Assembly (NCBI GenBank): GCA_946902875.1
Contig: OX336349.1
Span: 15,895,891-15,959,890, forward strand
DNA: 64,000 nt
Direction of reading: 5' to 3'
Source of the DNA: Nematopogon swammerdamellus
Taxonomy: Eukaryota > Arthropoda > Insecta > Lepidoptera > Adelidae
Both the position numbers and the translations under genes were made by a program. The notes under the pieces were generated by a model. That model was given only the letters and a program-made list of their open reading frames with translations. It was not told where the DNA came from and searched no databases. This document shows positions 41,090-52,828 of the stretch, one piece after another (position 1 is the first letter of the stretch; every line of letters starts with the position of its first letter).

Positions 41090-41310
41090 TTTATTTAATC
41101 CGGTATGGATGGCTGAGTCAGAGGGGCAGAGCACATGCTGCGACCAGCCAATATCATCTGCGAGGTGCCACACCGGCTAGTTCCCTTTGGATTACTGGTT
41201 TTATATACAGGATTAGAGAACAGAGCCGATGGCTGCGTAGCAGCCTCGGCTCTGTTCTCTAATCTCTAGTTCTCTTTCGTCCAGTACGGTTGTATCGCAA
41301 ATGTGAACGA
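41090..41310 (+). repeat. SINE family S body copy with a 19-bp-arm hairpin
   Basis: GGTATGGATGGCTGAGTCAG, CCAGCCAATATCATCTGCGA and TAGTTCCCTTTGGATTACTG match the family body. 41211-41264 is an exact hairpin (GATTAGAGAACAGAGCCGA / TCGGCTCTGTTCTCTAATC), likely an inverted duplication not present in the other copies. Confidence 0.65.
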
Positions 41311-41624
41311 GCATTGTCGATAGCCAATTCGGATTGAACGTGCTGGCAAATAAAACGTCATAAACATGGTAAAAAAATTAAGCTCTTCTGATTTGGGTGG
41401 AAATCGTTTATCCAGGAATCCGGCTCACACTTTGAATACCAGCGAACATTCAAAAAGTACCATGTAAGAAACCCTTGAAACAGCCAAACGAGTAAGACTA
41501 AGTTCCAACCAAACTGAGATAATAGTTTAGTTAGTCTGGCGCATTCCATGCTCGCTAGTGTCTTCAATTCAAGAATAAGGCGTGCTAATAAATTAGACGA
41601 CGACATTTGTGTCCGTCTTCCGTC

Positions 41625-41745
41625 CGTCAGCTGGCACGGCGCGTCTCTGAGCGTGATTTCGCGAGGAGTGGTGTTATTGGCTGTATCTGATCGTCCGTTG
41701 AAGTTTTGGGTACAGACACCTGAGCAGGCTGTCTATAAAAACAAC
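41625..41745 (+). repeat. Dispersed repeat family V
   Basis: GTCTCTGAGCGTGATTTCGC, GAGGAGTGGTGTTATTGGCT and TTGAAGTTTTGGGTACAGAC are shared with 54782-54925 at about 85% by eye. Confidence 0.65.
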
Positions 41746-42379
41746 AGTAATGAACGCCCTACGCGCACGAGCAACTTTTGGCAACTGTTCCTTTCGCTAC
41801 AAATAACGTTTTATTTTCATACCAGTCTGTATTCAATATGGTTAAATTGCGAAGACCTATAATCGCTGGAGACTAACGTTGCTCGTACGCGCCGGGCCCA
41901 AGTTTATATCTTATTTGCAGTTACGTTGGTTCATTTGAAGAAAGTAAGTTGACATGAAAAAAAAGAAGATTCCTTTCAAATTACCAAAGAAAGTATTATT
42001 ACCTACGTTAGAGTTGTAGAAATAAGTTTGTTATTGTGCTGCAGAATTACCGCACATTTGTTCCAAACGGTTAGTTCGCACATTTTTAGCTAAGCAAGGA
42101 TGAGCAGTCTTGCCAAATTGTTATTTAGTTTGTAAGGTCGTCGGTGGTTCAATTGAATTCTATTCTAAGTGTTTTAATATACTCTTCTCTATTTTATTTT
42201 TCTATGACCATACAGTAGTATTTCCATTCTTTTATTACTCATTCTATATTCTACTCTACTACATAAGGTTTACCTTTAACTCACACATACCCATATTCCA
42301 TACACACCACAGCCAATGACCACAACGCAACCACAGCACAACCACGGTATCAGGTATGTGTCGTGTGGTATGGTACCTA

Positions 42380-45300
42380 CGTGTGAGATTAGATCTTTAG
42401 ATGACTTTCTTCTTTCATTTCATAAACTCTTTGTATCTCCTTTTTCCACAGTGATTTTTCTTTCATAAAGTATTTTTATTAAATTTTTTGAATAATCTTT
42501 AAACCTACTATTTTCCCAATATATTTCTTTCCTTCAATTCTTCTTATCGTGTTTTTTTTGGGTCTTTACTATTGCTATCTCTTCTTCTTTCTTCTTTAGA
42601 TATGGGTACTTTTTAAAATTATTATCTTGAAAGATTACTATCGTGTTACTTTTCTATTTTAATTTGTAATTGGCCTTTTTTAAATATTTAGTTTAATATA
42701 AATATTTTGTTTTGTTTTTCTTTTTATCTCAACTTCTGTAAAAAAAAATTCTTCTCGTCTTTCATTCTACCTACGTCTTTCTTAAATTATATTATGAAAA
42801 TCTTATAACGAACTTTAAGTACTACTATTTCTATTATTCTTCTTCTTCTCTATATATTCTTTTTATTATATTGGAATATCATTGTCTTTTTCCGTATTAT
42901 TTAAAAAGTATTCTTGTATTAGCTACTTTATTACTGAAGTAATTTTCTATTTCTTTCCACTTCATATTTCTTCGTTATATTAAAGTTTAAATGTGTACCT
43001 AAGTTAGGTATGCTTGATTGGTTTAATGTTCTTAAAGTTCGCAGTAGATATTTTCAGTATGATATGTTGAAATGTGTCTGCTATCTACTTTTTTATTTAC
43101 TTTCTTCTTCTCTCTTATTTATTTTTATTTCCAAATGTTCTATATTCTTCACAAATTTTCATTTGCCTTTCGGGGTTTTTCCCCTTTCTTTTCTTTCATC
43201 TTCTACTGTCTGCTAAAACAGAGTTTTCGGAAACACATTTTCAGCTATATTCTTGCCGGATAGTCTTTATAATGCACCTATTTCTATCAATATTATTCTG
43301 TTTTCTTCGAAATCATTCATTACATAGGTATTTCCTTATTTCATATTTTCCGTTTCTTCCTTTAATTACTTATTCTTTTTCTTTGACTTTACTTATTTCT
43401 TATTTTTGAATTAACTGTTTTCAACTTAAAACTTAACTTAAATTATAATTTCTCCTGTACTCTTTCATCATTGTTTTCCATTTCTTTCCTAAGTACCTAT
43501 TCGTCTTTGTCTGACTAAATATCTTTGATATTTTATATTTCTTTAAAGTACTTATTCTTCTTTGTATTTACTTCTTAATGGTTTTTAGTTATAGTTTTTT
43601 TTTTTTTTTTAATTAGTTATATTTGTCTATTTAATTTGATAGGTAGTTATAGTTTATGTAATTTCTGTATGTTTAATTCAATAAAGTTTTTATATCTTCT
43701 TCCTTATTTTTTTTTATTGGCCTTGCGTGTTTTCAATTGAAACTATATAAATTATATTTTCTTCTACAATCTAGAATCTTTCGTATTTTATATTTCTTTC
43801 TTTAAGTAGGTACCTAACTCATACTTAGTTTTTTTTTTCATTTGCCTTGCTGTTTTCAACACAACTCTATATAAATTATATTTTCTATTACTTTCTTTTA
43901 AGTTAGTAGGTACATACTTATTCTTCTTTGTCTTTACTTCTTTCTTATTTTTTTTTCATTTTCTTGCATGCTTTCAACATGAAACTATATAAATTATATT
44001 TTGTCTATGTACTGACCTACAATCTTTAATATTTTATGTTTATTTCTTTAAGTAGGTACCTAAATCATACTTAGTTTTTTTTTATTTGCCTTAACTGTTT
44101 TCAACACAACTCAATACAAATTATATTTTCTATCGGTACTGACAATCTTTCATATTTTCTATTTCTTTCTTTTAAGTAAGTATGTATACTTATCGACACG
44201 ACCGAAGGGAAGCACTGACGTGGCACCAAGTTCACCCAGTGTTATGGGCTGACATCACGGATGTTGTAGGTGATCTAGCCAACCGTGTCAGTTTCCATAA
44301 AAAAAACTTATTCTTTCTTTCATATTTTCCGTTTCTTCCTTTATGTACCTACTTATTCTTCTTCTTTGACTTTACTTATTTCTTATTTTTGAATTGCCCT
44401 TATCTGTTTTCAACATATAACTTAACTTAAATTATAATTTCTCCTACACTCTTTCATCATTGTTTTCCATTTCTTTCCTAAGTACCTATTCGTCTTTATC
44501 TGAATAAATATCTTTGATATTTTATATTTCTTTAAAGTACTTATTCTTCTTTGTATTTACTTCTTCCTTATTTCTTTTTCATTGGCCTTGCTTGCATGTT
44601 TTCAACTTGAAACTATATAAATTATATTTTCTTGTACAATCTACAATCTTTCGTATTTTATATTTCTTTCCTTAAGTAGGTACCTAACTCATACTTAGTT
44701 TTTTTTTTTTTTCATTTGCCTTGCTGTTTTCAACACAACTCTATATAAATTATATTTTCTATTACTTTCTTTTAAGTTAGTAGGTACCTACCTACTTATT
44801 CTTCTTTGTCTTTACTTCTTTCTTATTTTTTCATTGGCGTTAACTGTTTTCAACACAACTCTATATAAATTATATTTCAACTGTTTTCAAATTAAAAACT
44901 CTATTTGAATTATAATTTCTACAGGTAGGTACTGACCAAAAATCTTTCATATTTTATATTTTTTCCCTAGAATAGATACTATTTTTCTTTGTCTGACTAA
45001 ATTTCTTTGATATTTTATATTTCTTTCTGTCTTTTTTGTCATTACTTCTTTCTTGAAAAAATATTTCATTGGTCTTGACTGTTTTCTACATGAAACTCTA
45101 TATAAATTATATTTTATACTGGTAATTACCTACAAGCGATCATATTTTATATGTCTTCCTTTGTACCTACCTATTCTTCTTTGCCTTTATACTTCGTCTG
45201 GTTTTATCATTGGCTCGACTGTTTTCTACATAAAACTCTACGGAAATCATAATTCCTATAGGTAGGTATAATTTCTACAATCGACTCATTATTTTCTATT

Positions 45301-46020
45301 TCAACCCTTTGCGTTCCGGAAGCCGCGCGCGGGGCAAAAACTATTAACTTTTAAGTAGATTATGTAAGTACTTATTCTTCTTAGTCTTTCCTTCTTTCAT
45401 ATTTTTACATTGATCTTAGATGTTTTCAACATATATAAAACGAAATAAATGCTACTCTCTGTAGGTACTCATCTTGACAACCTTTCATATTTTCTGCTTC
45501 TTGCTTTACCTATGTACTATTTCTTCTTCGTCTTTGTTTATTTTTATTGAATGTTTTCAACATGAAAAATGGGGAATATTATCTACCACCTTTCTTATTC
45601 TATTTCTTCCTTTATGTAGGTACCTATACCTAGCTACTTATTTTTTTTTTCATTTGCCTTAACTGTTTTCAACACAACTCTATATAAATTATATAATTTC
45701 TATAGGTACTGACCTACAATCTTTACTTATTCTTCTGCTTGTAGGTTAGTAGGTACCTACTTATTGTCTTTGCCTTACTTCTTTCTTATTATTCCCATTG
45801 GGCTTGGCTGTATCAAACATAAAACTCTACATAAATTATAATTTCCAAATATATCTACATATCTACCTACAACACATTTTCTTCCCTCTATCATATTAAA
45901 TAATCTGTGCCTCTATCTTCACTCTATAAGTATACTGTTCTGAACTTCATTTGTAAATCATTATTATAAGTAAATGCATGAAGTATTAATATATCTTCTG
46001 GTTTCTTATACATACATACA
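42380..46020. repeat. 3.6-kb T/C-rich degenerate repeat tract with a ~1-kb internal duplication
   Basis: The plus strand is overwhelmingly pyrimidine. TGTTTTCAAC...ACT(C)TATATAAATTATA motifs recur roughly every 110-200 bp (for example 43742, 43863, 43983, 44616, 44735, 44855, 45104, 45676), separated by TTCTTCTTTGTCTTTACTTC and GGTACCTA words. Blocks 43320-43960 and 44310-44840 align collinearly, apart from a ~110-bp extra piece near 43580-43695. A family W copy interrupts at 44193-44311. Hydrophobic open frames here are compositional. Confidence 0.8.
44193..44311 (+). repeat. SINE-like family W fragment with A-tail
   Basis: CGACACGACCGAAGGGAAGC, AGTGTTATGGGCTGACATCA and CAACCGTGTCAGTTTCCAT plus an A-run, inserted in the T/C-rich tract. 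Confidence 0.7.
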
Positions 46021-46140
46021 ACATCCTATATCCCGTTAAACGGAGAAAGCAAAGTAATCGCTGTTGTGTTGCAAGGACTCTGATAAATTACAGCACAACA
46101 CCGACTTCTACGTTTAACAAGATAACTCTAAGTTATTTCT
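46020..46140 (+). repeat. Dispersed repeat family Y fragment
   Basis: AAAGTAATCGCTGTTGTGTT, GATAAATTACAGCACAACAC and CAAGATAACTC. Confidence 0.65.
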
Positions 46141-46389
46141 TATATTATATTATTTATTATTATTGTTACCTTGATCTATTCTCTTTAATTTCTTTCCTAC
46201 TTCGCTTTCATTTTTGTGATTCAGTTCAAATAAAACTATTCATTATTATTCCTGATTTCTTTCTTTCTTTTTTGTCTTTTTAAATTCATCCCTAAATAGG
46301 TCTGGTAGCTGTGTTAGGTATTAAAAGTAAGGATGTTGAGATATTGCGTCATCGGCGCAATGTCTTAACGTCTGTGACGTGTAGTAGTG

Positions 46390-46475
46390 TAGTAAACCTA
46401 ACTTAATCTAACCTAATTAAACCTAACCTAACTCAGTCTAACCTCACCCATTTTAACCGAATTTAACCTAAGATT
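46390..46475. repeat. Degenerate CCTAA (TTAGG-type) tract
   Basis: CTAACCTAATTAAACCTAAC, TCTAACCTCACCC and TTTAACCTAA: about ten imperfect CCTAA-like words in 85 bp. Could be an old interstitial telomeric repeat or ordinary lepidopteran repeat words. Confidence 0.45.
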
Positions 46476-46697
46476 ACTATTTTTTATGAATTTTTCGCGG
46501 GGGAAAATGGACTCACCTGTGCCAGGTGGCCAGCAGCTGAGGGGTACAGTTTATTTCCCCATTTTTCCTTATCGCAACTTCGATGGTTCGCCGCCGCTCA
46601 AACCGGTTCTCGTCCGCCCGCCCGCCGCTCGCTCTCTCGCATAATTATTTCCCATATGGATGGTAACGAGCGTCCGTATTAACATAATTGGGGTCTG

Positions 46698-47780
46698 TTA
46701 AAGGCGTATACGCCGGGAATTGTCGGAGGTACAATCTTTTCGCTCGTTCGATCCTTTGTGCACAGCTCTCCTGAAATACCGATGTTTTGGCAATGCATAT
46801 AGCAGTTTTAAGTCGTTCTCCGAAGTTCCTAGTAATCTGGAGGGCAATCCCTTCAGTTGTTCGGCATAGTAAGCTCGTTGCTTCTCCTTCTGAAAAAGCT
46901 TTGTTTTCACAAATAATTGCAACACAAGGTTGTTATTTTGTTCTTTAACCACACTATATTTTCTTTGAGTATCACGTTCTTGTTTTCGAACTCTACCCTG
47001 TTCTACTCGAGTGACAGGTCCGTCGTTGAAGATTCTCCCTCAGGTATTGTATTTCGCCTTTCGGCGTCTCGAATTCGATTTTGAAGTTCAATCCCGTTCT
47101 GACCCAACGCGTGAGCGTTCGTCGTTCCATTGTTCCAGCCATTGTATTGCACGATGCAATTTTTCGATCTTGTATGCTGAGAATTTGTGTGTATCACGGT
47201 CATTACCGGTAGTAATATACTCCAATAAACAAGGAACGCATGTTACTGCAGAACATTTATATGGGGTACCTGCAATAGCCTGTCCCAGTTTTGAGTAGTG
47301 TCGTCAATTGTTTGCAGTAGAGATGTATATGAGATGGAAATGTATCCGCCTTGTTCCCCGATGTCTAGCGATGACTTTCCAAGGATCGCTCCATTGTTCC
47401 AGCCATTGTATTGCACGATGCGTCGTTGAGGTCGATTCCAACTTGGTCGACGGTTCTTCTTCCGGTGTTATCTTCTTCTTCGTCGTCGTCGGTTCCTCGT
47501 TCGATGGGTGTAAGATTTTGCGCTTGACTTGGCGGGATGATGATGTTGTCGTCTGAGTCGACGGAGAAGATGTCTGGACTGTGACTTGGTAATCTTAGAC
47601 TTCTGCTGTAATTCGGTCCGGCGGCGCGGGACAGGTTCATTGCCCCAGCAGTTTTTCCTCTTCCGCCGTTGTTGCGAACTCCTCGTCGATCCGCTCGGCG
47701 CGGGGGGTGCTTGTTTGGAAAGTTTGCGAAACATGGTTGGTTCTGATGTACAACTCAACGTCGGCACTGGTAATTAATAT
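46698..47780 (-). pseudogene. Unrecognised, frame-broken coding-like region
   Basis: Read on minus, several medium frames follow one another with stops and shifts. 47732 onward gives MFRKLSKQAPPAPSGSTRSS, then a very basic stretch. Another frame has an acidic run (GTDDDEEEDN). The last, 46698-46952, is basic and helical (KTKLFQKEKQRAYYAEQLKG). A 32-bp direct repeat starting TCCATTGTTCCAGCC occurs at 47130 and 47389 and encodes HRAIQWLEQW in one frame at both places. I do not recognise a family; a decayed transposon or retroelement protein is a guess. Confidence 0.35.
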
Positions 47781-48130
47781 GGAATGCAGTGGACATGTGG
47801 GCAGGCACTGACTTCACTCTCACTTCGTACTCTATATGTTTACCCCACTTCTCTACTACACGTAACTACCTTGCGCACTCATCCGAGACGGGTACCAGTC
47901 CGTGACTGTTTTAAGGAATCCTATTCTCTTCTTTTTTAGGGTTCCGTATCCGGTACGGGTATGCGCGCGGGCCATCTACCGAATAGAGCGTGAAGTATTT
48001 TAACTAATCGTGACATTTAACTAATATGAAGCATTTCATAACACGCCATAGATGGCGTGAGTGGCGCTAACCATGACATGGCGATACGGAACCCTCGGTG
48101 CGCGAGTTCGACTCGCACTTGACCGGTTTT
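47781..48130. repeat. 'GGGTTCCGTA...GCGCGAGTTCGACTCGCAC' repeat, minus-type copy
   Basis: Bounded by AGGGTTCCGTATCCGGTACG (47938) and CTCGCACTTGACCGG plus a T-run (48110-48127); one of several dispersed copies in the window. Confidence 0.5.
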
Positions 48131-49000
48131 TTTCTCATAATTCTTACATTAAATTCTTCTTCTTCTATCTGCATATATTTTCTTTTTTTTCTAATATTCT
48201 ATGGAAATATATTTTCTTACTCTCAATCCAGTATTATTTTTATAATACTGGATTGGAAAATGTTTATTTACAATTTATAAATTAAAATTATTAAATAAAC
48301 TTAAACTATCAAATAAAATTTTATGACAAATTTTTTCTATTTCATTTCTTTTTTTTTTCTTTCAAAATTCTTATCTTTTGTTGTCATTCTTCCCGTAGAT
48401 ATTGATCGCTTGATTTCTCCTGCTTGTCTTTTTGTTTAGACGAACACGCATTTAAATGTCTATTCTTATAAACCCATTCCACTTCAATTCCGTTTAATTT
48501 TAACTCTTATACTATACCTACTAAGTATCTAAGTAAATGTTTCCACACAAATAGTCGTTTAAATATTTTCAGTAGGTACACTTTACCTAACTACCAAACT
48601 TACACTTCAAGAACTGTTTATTTTTTCTCTTCTTATTTCTATTGTACTTTCCTCCTTCATTACATTAGATACTGTCAGGATTTGTTTCATCTTCACATCG
48701 AGAAAAAAAAAATAGGGAAGCGATATAATGAATAAAATCTGACGTATCGGTTGTGCTACAAATTTGGGCCTCTATTTATTTTCTCATCGAAGCGTCTTTA
48801 CTCTATATTTTCGTGTTTCATACTATCACTATCAAACTTCTGTCTGTCACGGAATATATAGTTCTGTTTTTCATTTCATAAAAAAAAAACATTATTTTTG
48901 TTTTCATGCAAATATCATCCAGTTATCTTTTTTCTTGTTTTCTTATTATTATTTATTGTTTTCATCACGGGCAGGACCGCCACTATGTAGTCGGTGGGTA
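48131..49000. other. T/C-rich intergenic DNA
   Basis: Composition like the 42380-46020 tract but without clear units. CAATCCAGTATTATTTT and AATACTGGATTG at 48226-48258 form a hairpin. No gene seen. Confidence 0.45.
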
Positions 49001-49854
49001 GCACAGTAGTAGTACTCTACATTATACAGATCCTCCATACTTTACTAGGCACCCAGCGGTGGCGCTAGCCTAGCAGCGGGCTCCGGGTCGTCACTCTCAC
49101 TCGCTCACTGAAAACAAACTGTGACAGGAAGGACATCGAACTATAATAGATCAGTGAGAGGAAGTGACACTTCAAGAGGGCGCGTTTAGTTATGGTCAGG
49201 TGCCTAGTAAAGTGTGTCGGTCTGTAGCTGGTTTCTTCATACATCAATGGACCACCGCCGAGTTATAATATAATTGCACTGTGATTCTTTATGTGATACA
49301 TGATTGTTGAAGGCTTAATCACCATTTTTTATAAAAAAATATAATAAATAAATTTACTGCTGAATTTTGGATTTCATTTTTCGCAATAGTCATGTGAGCT
49401 CAACCAACAATTCTTACGTACCATAATAGTACATTTTGTTTTGAATAAATGTAACGAGAAATATAGAATATTATAGTTTTCTTAAATGGTCTAGCCGCAG
49501 ACCATTCTATCCATATTCATCAAAACGCAAGAGAACGACGTCACTGACTCAAGCTAGTACTGAAATAAAAGACATAATTGCACTTTAATAAATTTTAATA
49601 CAATTAACATATCTCCCGTACAGTTTCTGTAATAGTTAAAATAGATTCCATTTACTTACGATATTATAACATACGCTTGAAACAACCGCTATTACATCGG
49701 TAGGCACATACATACACGCATATATACACAACACTTTAGTCTACGCTAAACCTTTGATAGTTTGGCAGTTAAGAGTCTGCGTAATTGGCTGGCTCTCACT
49801 TCTAGTCGAGTATGTAGAATAACAAATTAGTTAATTTAAAAAAAGTAAATAGAA
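49001..49854. other. Intergenic, partial repeat
   Basis: 49060-49225 resembles 26390-26500 (GAGAGGAAGTGACACTTC, GGCGCGTTTAGTTATGG). No coding recognised. Confidence 0.4.
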
Positions 49855-50040
49855 TATTGAAAATCGTTCTTTGAGATTACGGCCTGGTGGCCTAGCTATG
49901 TGTAAGGACAGTGCAATTGGAAATGCAAATATTTCCAAAACGCTTCTTTTTGGAAATATTTGTACCTTGGAATACAAGTGAATACTAGCTAGGCCACCAG
50001 GCTGCAAACTAAAAGAGCGAATTTTCAATATTACTTTCAC
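49855..50040. mobile_element. Foldback MITE, ~186 bp
   Basis: TTGAAAATCGTTCTTTGAG with GGCCTGGTGGCCTAGCTA at the left pairs imperfectly with TAGCTAGGCCACCAGGCTGC and GAGCGAATTTTCAATAT at the right. The centre holds a second palindrome (GGAAATATTTG words). Confidence 0.7.
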
Positions 50041-50452
50041 TTTTAATTTTTTTTTATAAAATCGGTCATTTGTCTGTTCATCTGTCTTTCACACGCGCTG
50101 TCCGAGGTGATAACTCCGGAATATTAAGCGTAATAAAAACAATGTAAGCCATTTCGTCCTTATGGCGCGAAAACTATTTTGATGTTTTTATCTTAAAAAA
50201 AAAACAAAATTCTCGTGAAGTGCGGGCGTGACGGGATCATCGCTGCGTAATGAAATGAAATGAAATGAAAAATATTTATTTCTCCTATAAGTACATATAA
50301 AACTAAAACACTTTTTTGCGTACACTCCCTATGAGTGCAAGAAGAAAATGTCTACGGAACTCACGTTCACACTGAACAGGCTTTTTATTGAAATAAATTG
50401 GCTGTTTTACGTACACTCTTCCAGAAGCAAGATCTAGCCAGTATCACCGACT

Positions 50453-50582
50453 CTTAATTCTGCAGAGAGGTACAATTTTACCCCTCAAATAATATCTGTA
50501 TTGTATTGTTGACATTTCTTAATTCTGCAGAGAGGTACAATTTTACCCCTCAAATAATATCTGTATTGTATTGTTGACATTT
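50453..50582. repeat. Perfect 65-bp tandem duplication
   Basis: The 65-bp unit starting CTTAATTCTGCAGAGAGGTA is repeated once (50453 and 50518) with no difference seen, so it is recent or an assembly artefact. Confidence 0.9.
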
Positions 50583-52711
50583 CTATTTGGAAAATAAAAA
50601 AAGTGTTAATTAATATAGGCACGGATACATTCAAATACGCTTTGTACAAGATGTCACCGTGCGACAATACCACAGTCTAAAATCTACAGTGATGTCACTA
50701 ACCCCCTGTAGTCAATCGCTTTATAGATGGACGAATGAAACAGTAATCTCTGTTGCACATGTAACAACTTTCACAACATATTTTCTGTTCAGTTTGCCAA
50801 ATCGCTATAGCAACGCCAAGAAAAGGCAAGTAATTACATTTAAGTAATCAAAACATGCAATGAAATCGGTCCAAAGTTTTCTCCCAAAGTCCATTTTTAG
50901 AGTTCCGTAGCCAGCGGCGGCTACGGAACCCTAAAAATTACCCTTTTAAAATCGACCAGTGTCTGTCCGTCTGTCCACGACCACGTGATCGCTGCGTGCA
51001 CTCACTATGCCTGCAAGAAGGAAACGGTTACTGAAACCTCTATGTATGAATGAACAATGTCGCACTATCAGGCGTTTCATATCAAAAGAAGTTAGAACTT
51101 TGTCACCCTTACGGACGGAGTGATGTCAAACGATCATAGGGTTGCAAAAAAAGTTTTACCCTGCACGGGGCCTCGCAGCGCAGCGGACGGCGGCGAACGC
51201 GGTAAGCATAAGTACGCTATTTCTTGGCTTTCATTTTTCGGTGGGCCACCGCTTACGTTTGGGCTAAGCCTCTCACCACACATCTTCATAGAATTTACAT
51301 TATAGCATTCATAACTGCCCTTAGCTCAGACACGATCATAGGTATCGAGGTGATGGGTAGGTTTAACACACACATGCTAAGATTAACACATTTTATATTG
51401 TATATATCTAAGCAATGACTAGAGATAATTAGGAAATCATAGATACTGAGAAACTGAATAGTTTATCAGATTTATTCAAAAATAATTTTTACACCAGGTT
51501 GGTCCGGAAAACCATTTTTGGGTCCGATTTTGACACTATTCTGATTTAATTACACAAAATGCACAAAACAATGACGAAATATCTATATACTGTAGGGCAT
51601 TGAGAATAATGTGAAAATGTATGTAAACTTTCAAGTCTCGAACATATGACCTTCAAAATCACGCTACCAACTGACACCAACTGCACCAACTGAGCAAAAT
51701 AACTTTCTGAACAACTTGAAAATGTTTTTACACTATTTTTCATTTGTCAAATGTTACAACTTAATAATTCAAGGTAATTTCAAACCAGTAATTTATTAAT
51801 CTACATCTGAAACTGAAACACTTTGGTTCTGCCACTTTTTATTTTGAGAATATTTTTACTATCTTCACAATCTTCAAAAAAGAAAAAACAAAAATCGACA
51901 ATTTTGACATTTCAAAAAAATTACGGGTGAAACAATTTTCAGTTTCACATGCAGAATCGTTTTCGGTGAAATAAAAAAGTAGAAATCACCATTTATGAAG
52001 CAGTGTTTATATACACAATTTTAATTAAACATTATTTTCAAAATAGCCGTGTGAAAAAAAAATTATGTAAAAAAATATACTACATAAATGAGCGAAAAAC
52101 TAGGAACGTACATAGGTACATATGTAGGTAGTTGAACTGCCGTAAAGTTTCACATTACTCATATTGAATGTGAAAATAGGGATTTCACCAGTTTCTCAGT
52201 CACACAAATATATCTATTTGGCACTCATCTTACGTGTTTACATTCAATTCCTGCCATTTTCTATTTATATTGCTTAAGAACAAAGCAGTTTTTCGACATA
52301 AAAAACTGCTCGTACTTCAAAACTTTAAAATTTAATGTATTCTTCTAAAATTTTGTAAGGTTTAATTTAGTTTTATGTCTATGAACAAACCCTTAACATT
52401 AGTTTTGCGCTCAGATCAAAAGTAAATAGTTAAAAACAACATTTTGTAAATAAATAAATAAATCAACAAATCCTTAAAATAATAATGAGATCAATAGTAT
52501 TTGTTAACTACAATATGTATTTGTATATTATACTCGTAGTTTCTTTTAATAAATGGATTCCCTTGAGATCAAAATTAGTAGAATGTTTTTAACAGCATCA
52601 ATTAATACAAGTTAGCATACAAGCTATATAATGCAAAACATTTTTCAAATGTCACATTAAAAAAAAAACAATCATAATGTGGTTACATTTTCGCTTATTT
52701 GTAGATACATC
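50583..52711. other. AT-rich intergenic DNA
   Basis: No gene. TTTTAGAGTTCCGTAGCC / GGCTACGGAACCCTAAAAA at 50895-50937 is a short inverted pair belonging to the 'GTTCCGTA' repeat class. Confidence 0.4.
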
Positions 52712-52828
52712 TACACATGCCGGCATGACATTCGCAACGCCCCGCGTGCGACCGAAAGTCCATGGGCATCGTTAAGACACCTTATAGGTTGTTCGGTGCC
52801 ACATATTGTGCTTGTAATATAAAAAAAA
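52712..52828 (+). mobile_element. CR1-like LINE 3' tail fragment
   Basis: CCGGCATGACATTCGCAACG, CATGGGCATCGTTAAGACAC and GCCACATATTGTGCTTG plus an A-run. Confidence 0.68.

Noticed and set aside
42110..43409. Hydrophobic frames such as 43074-43409 that resemble membrane proteins
   Set aside because: T/C-rich DNA gives Phe/Leu/Ser runs in every plus frame; no conserved features.
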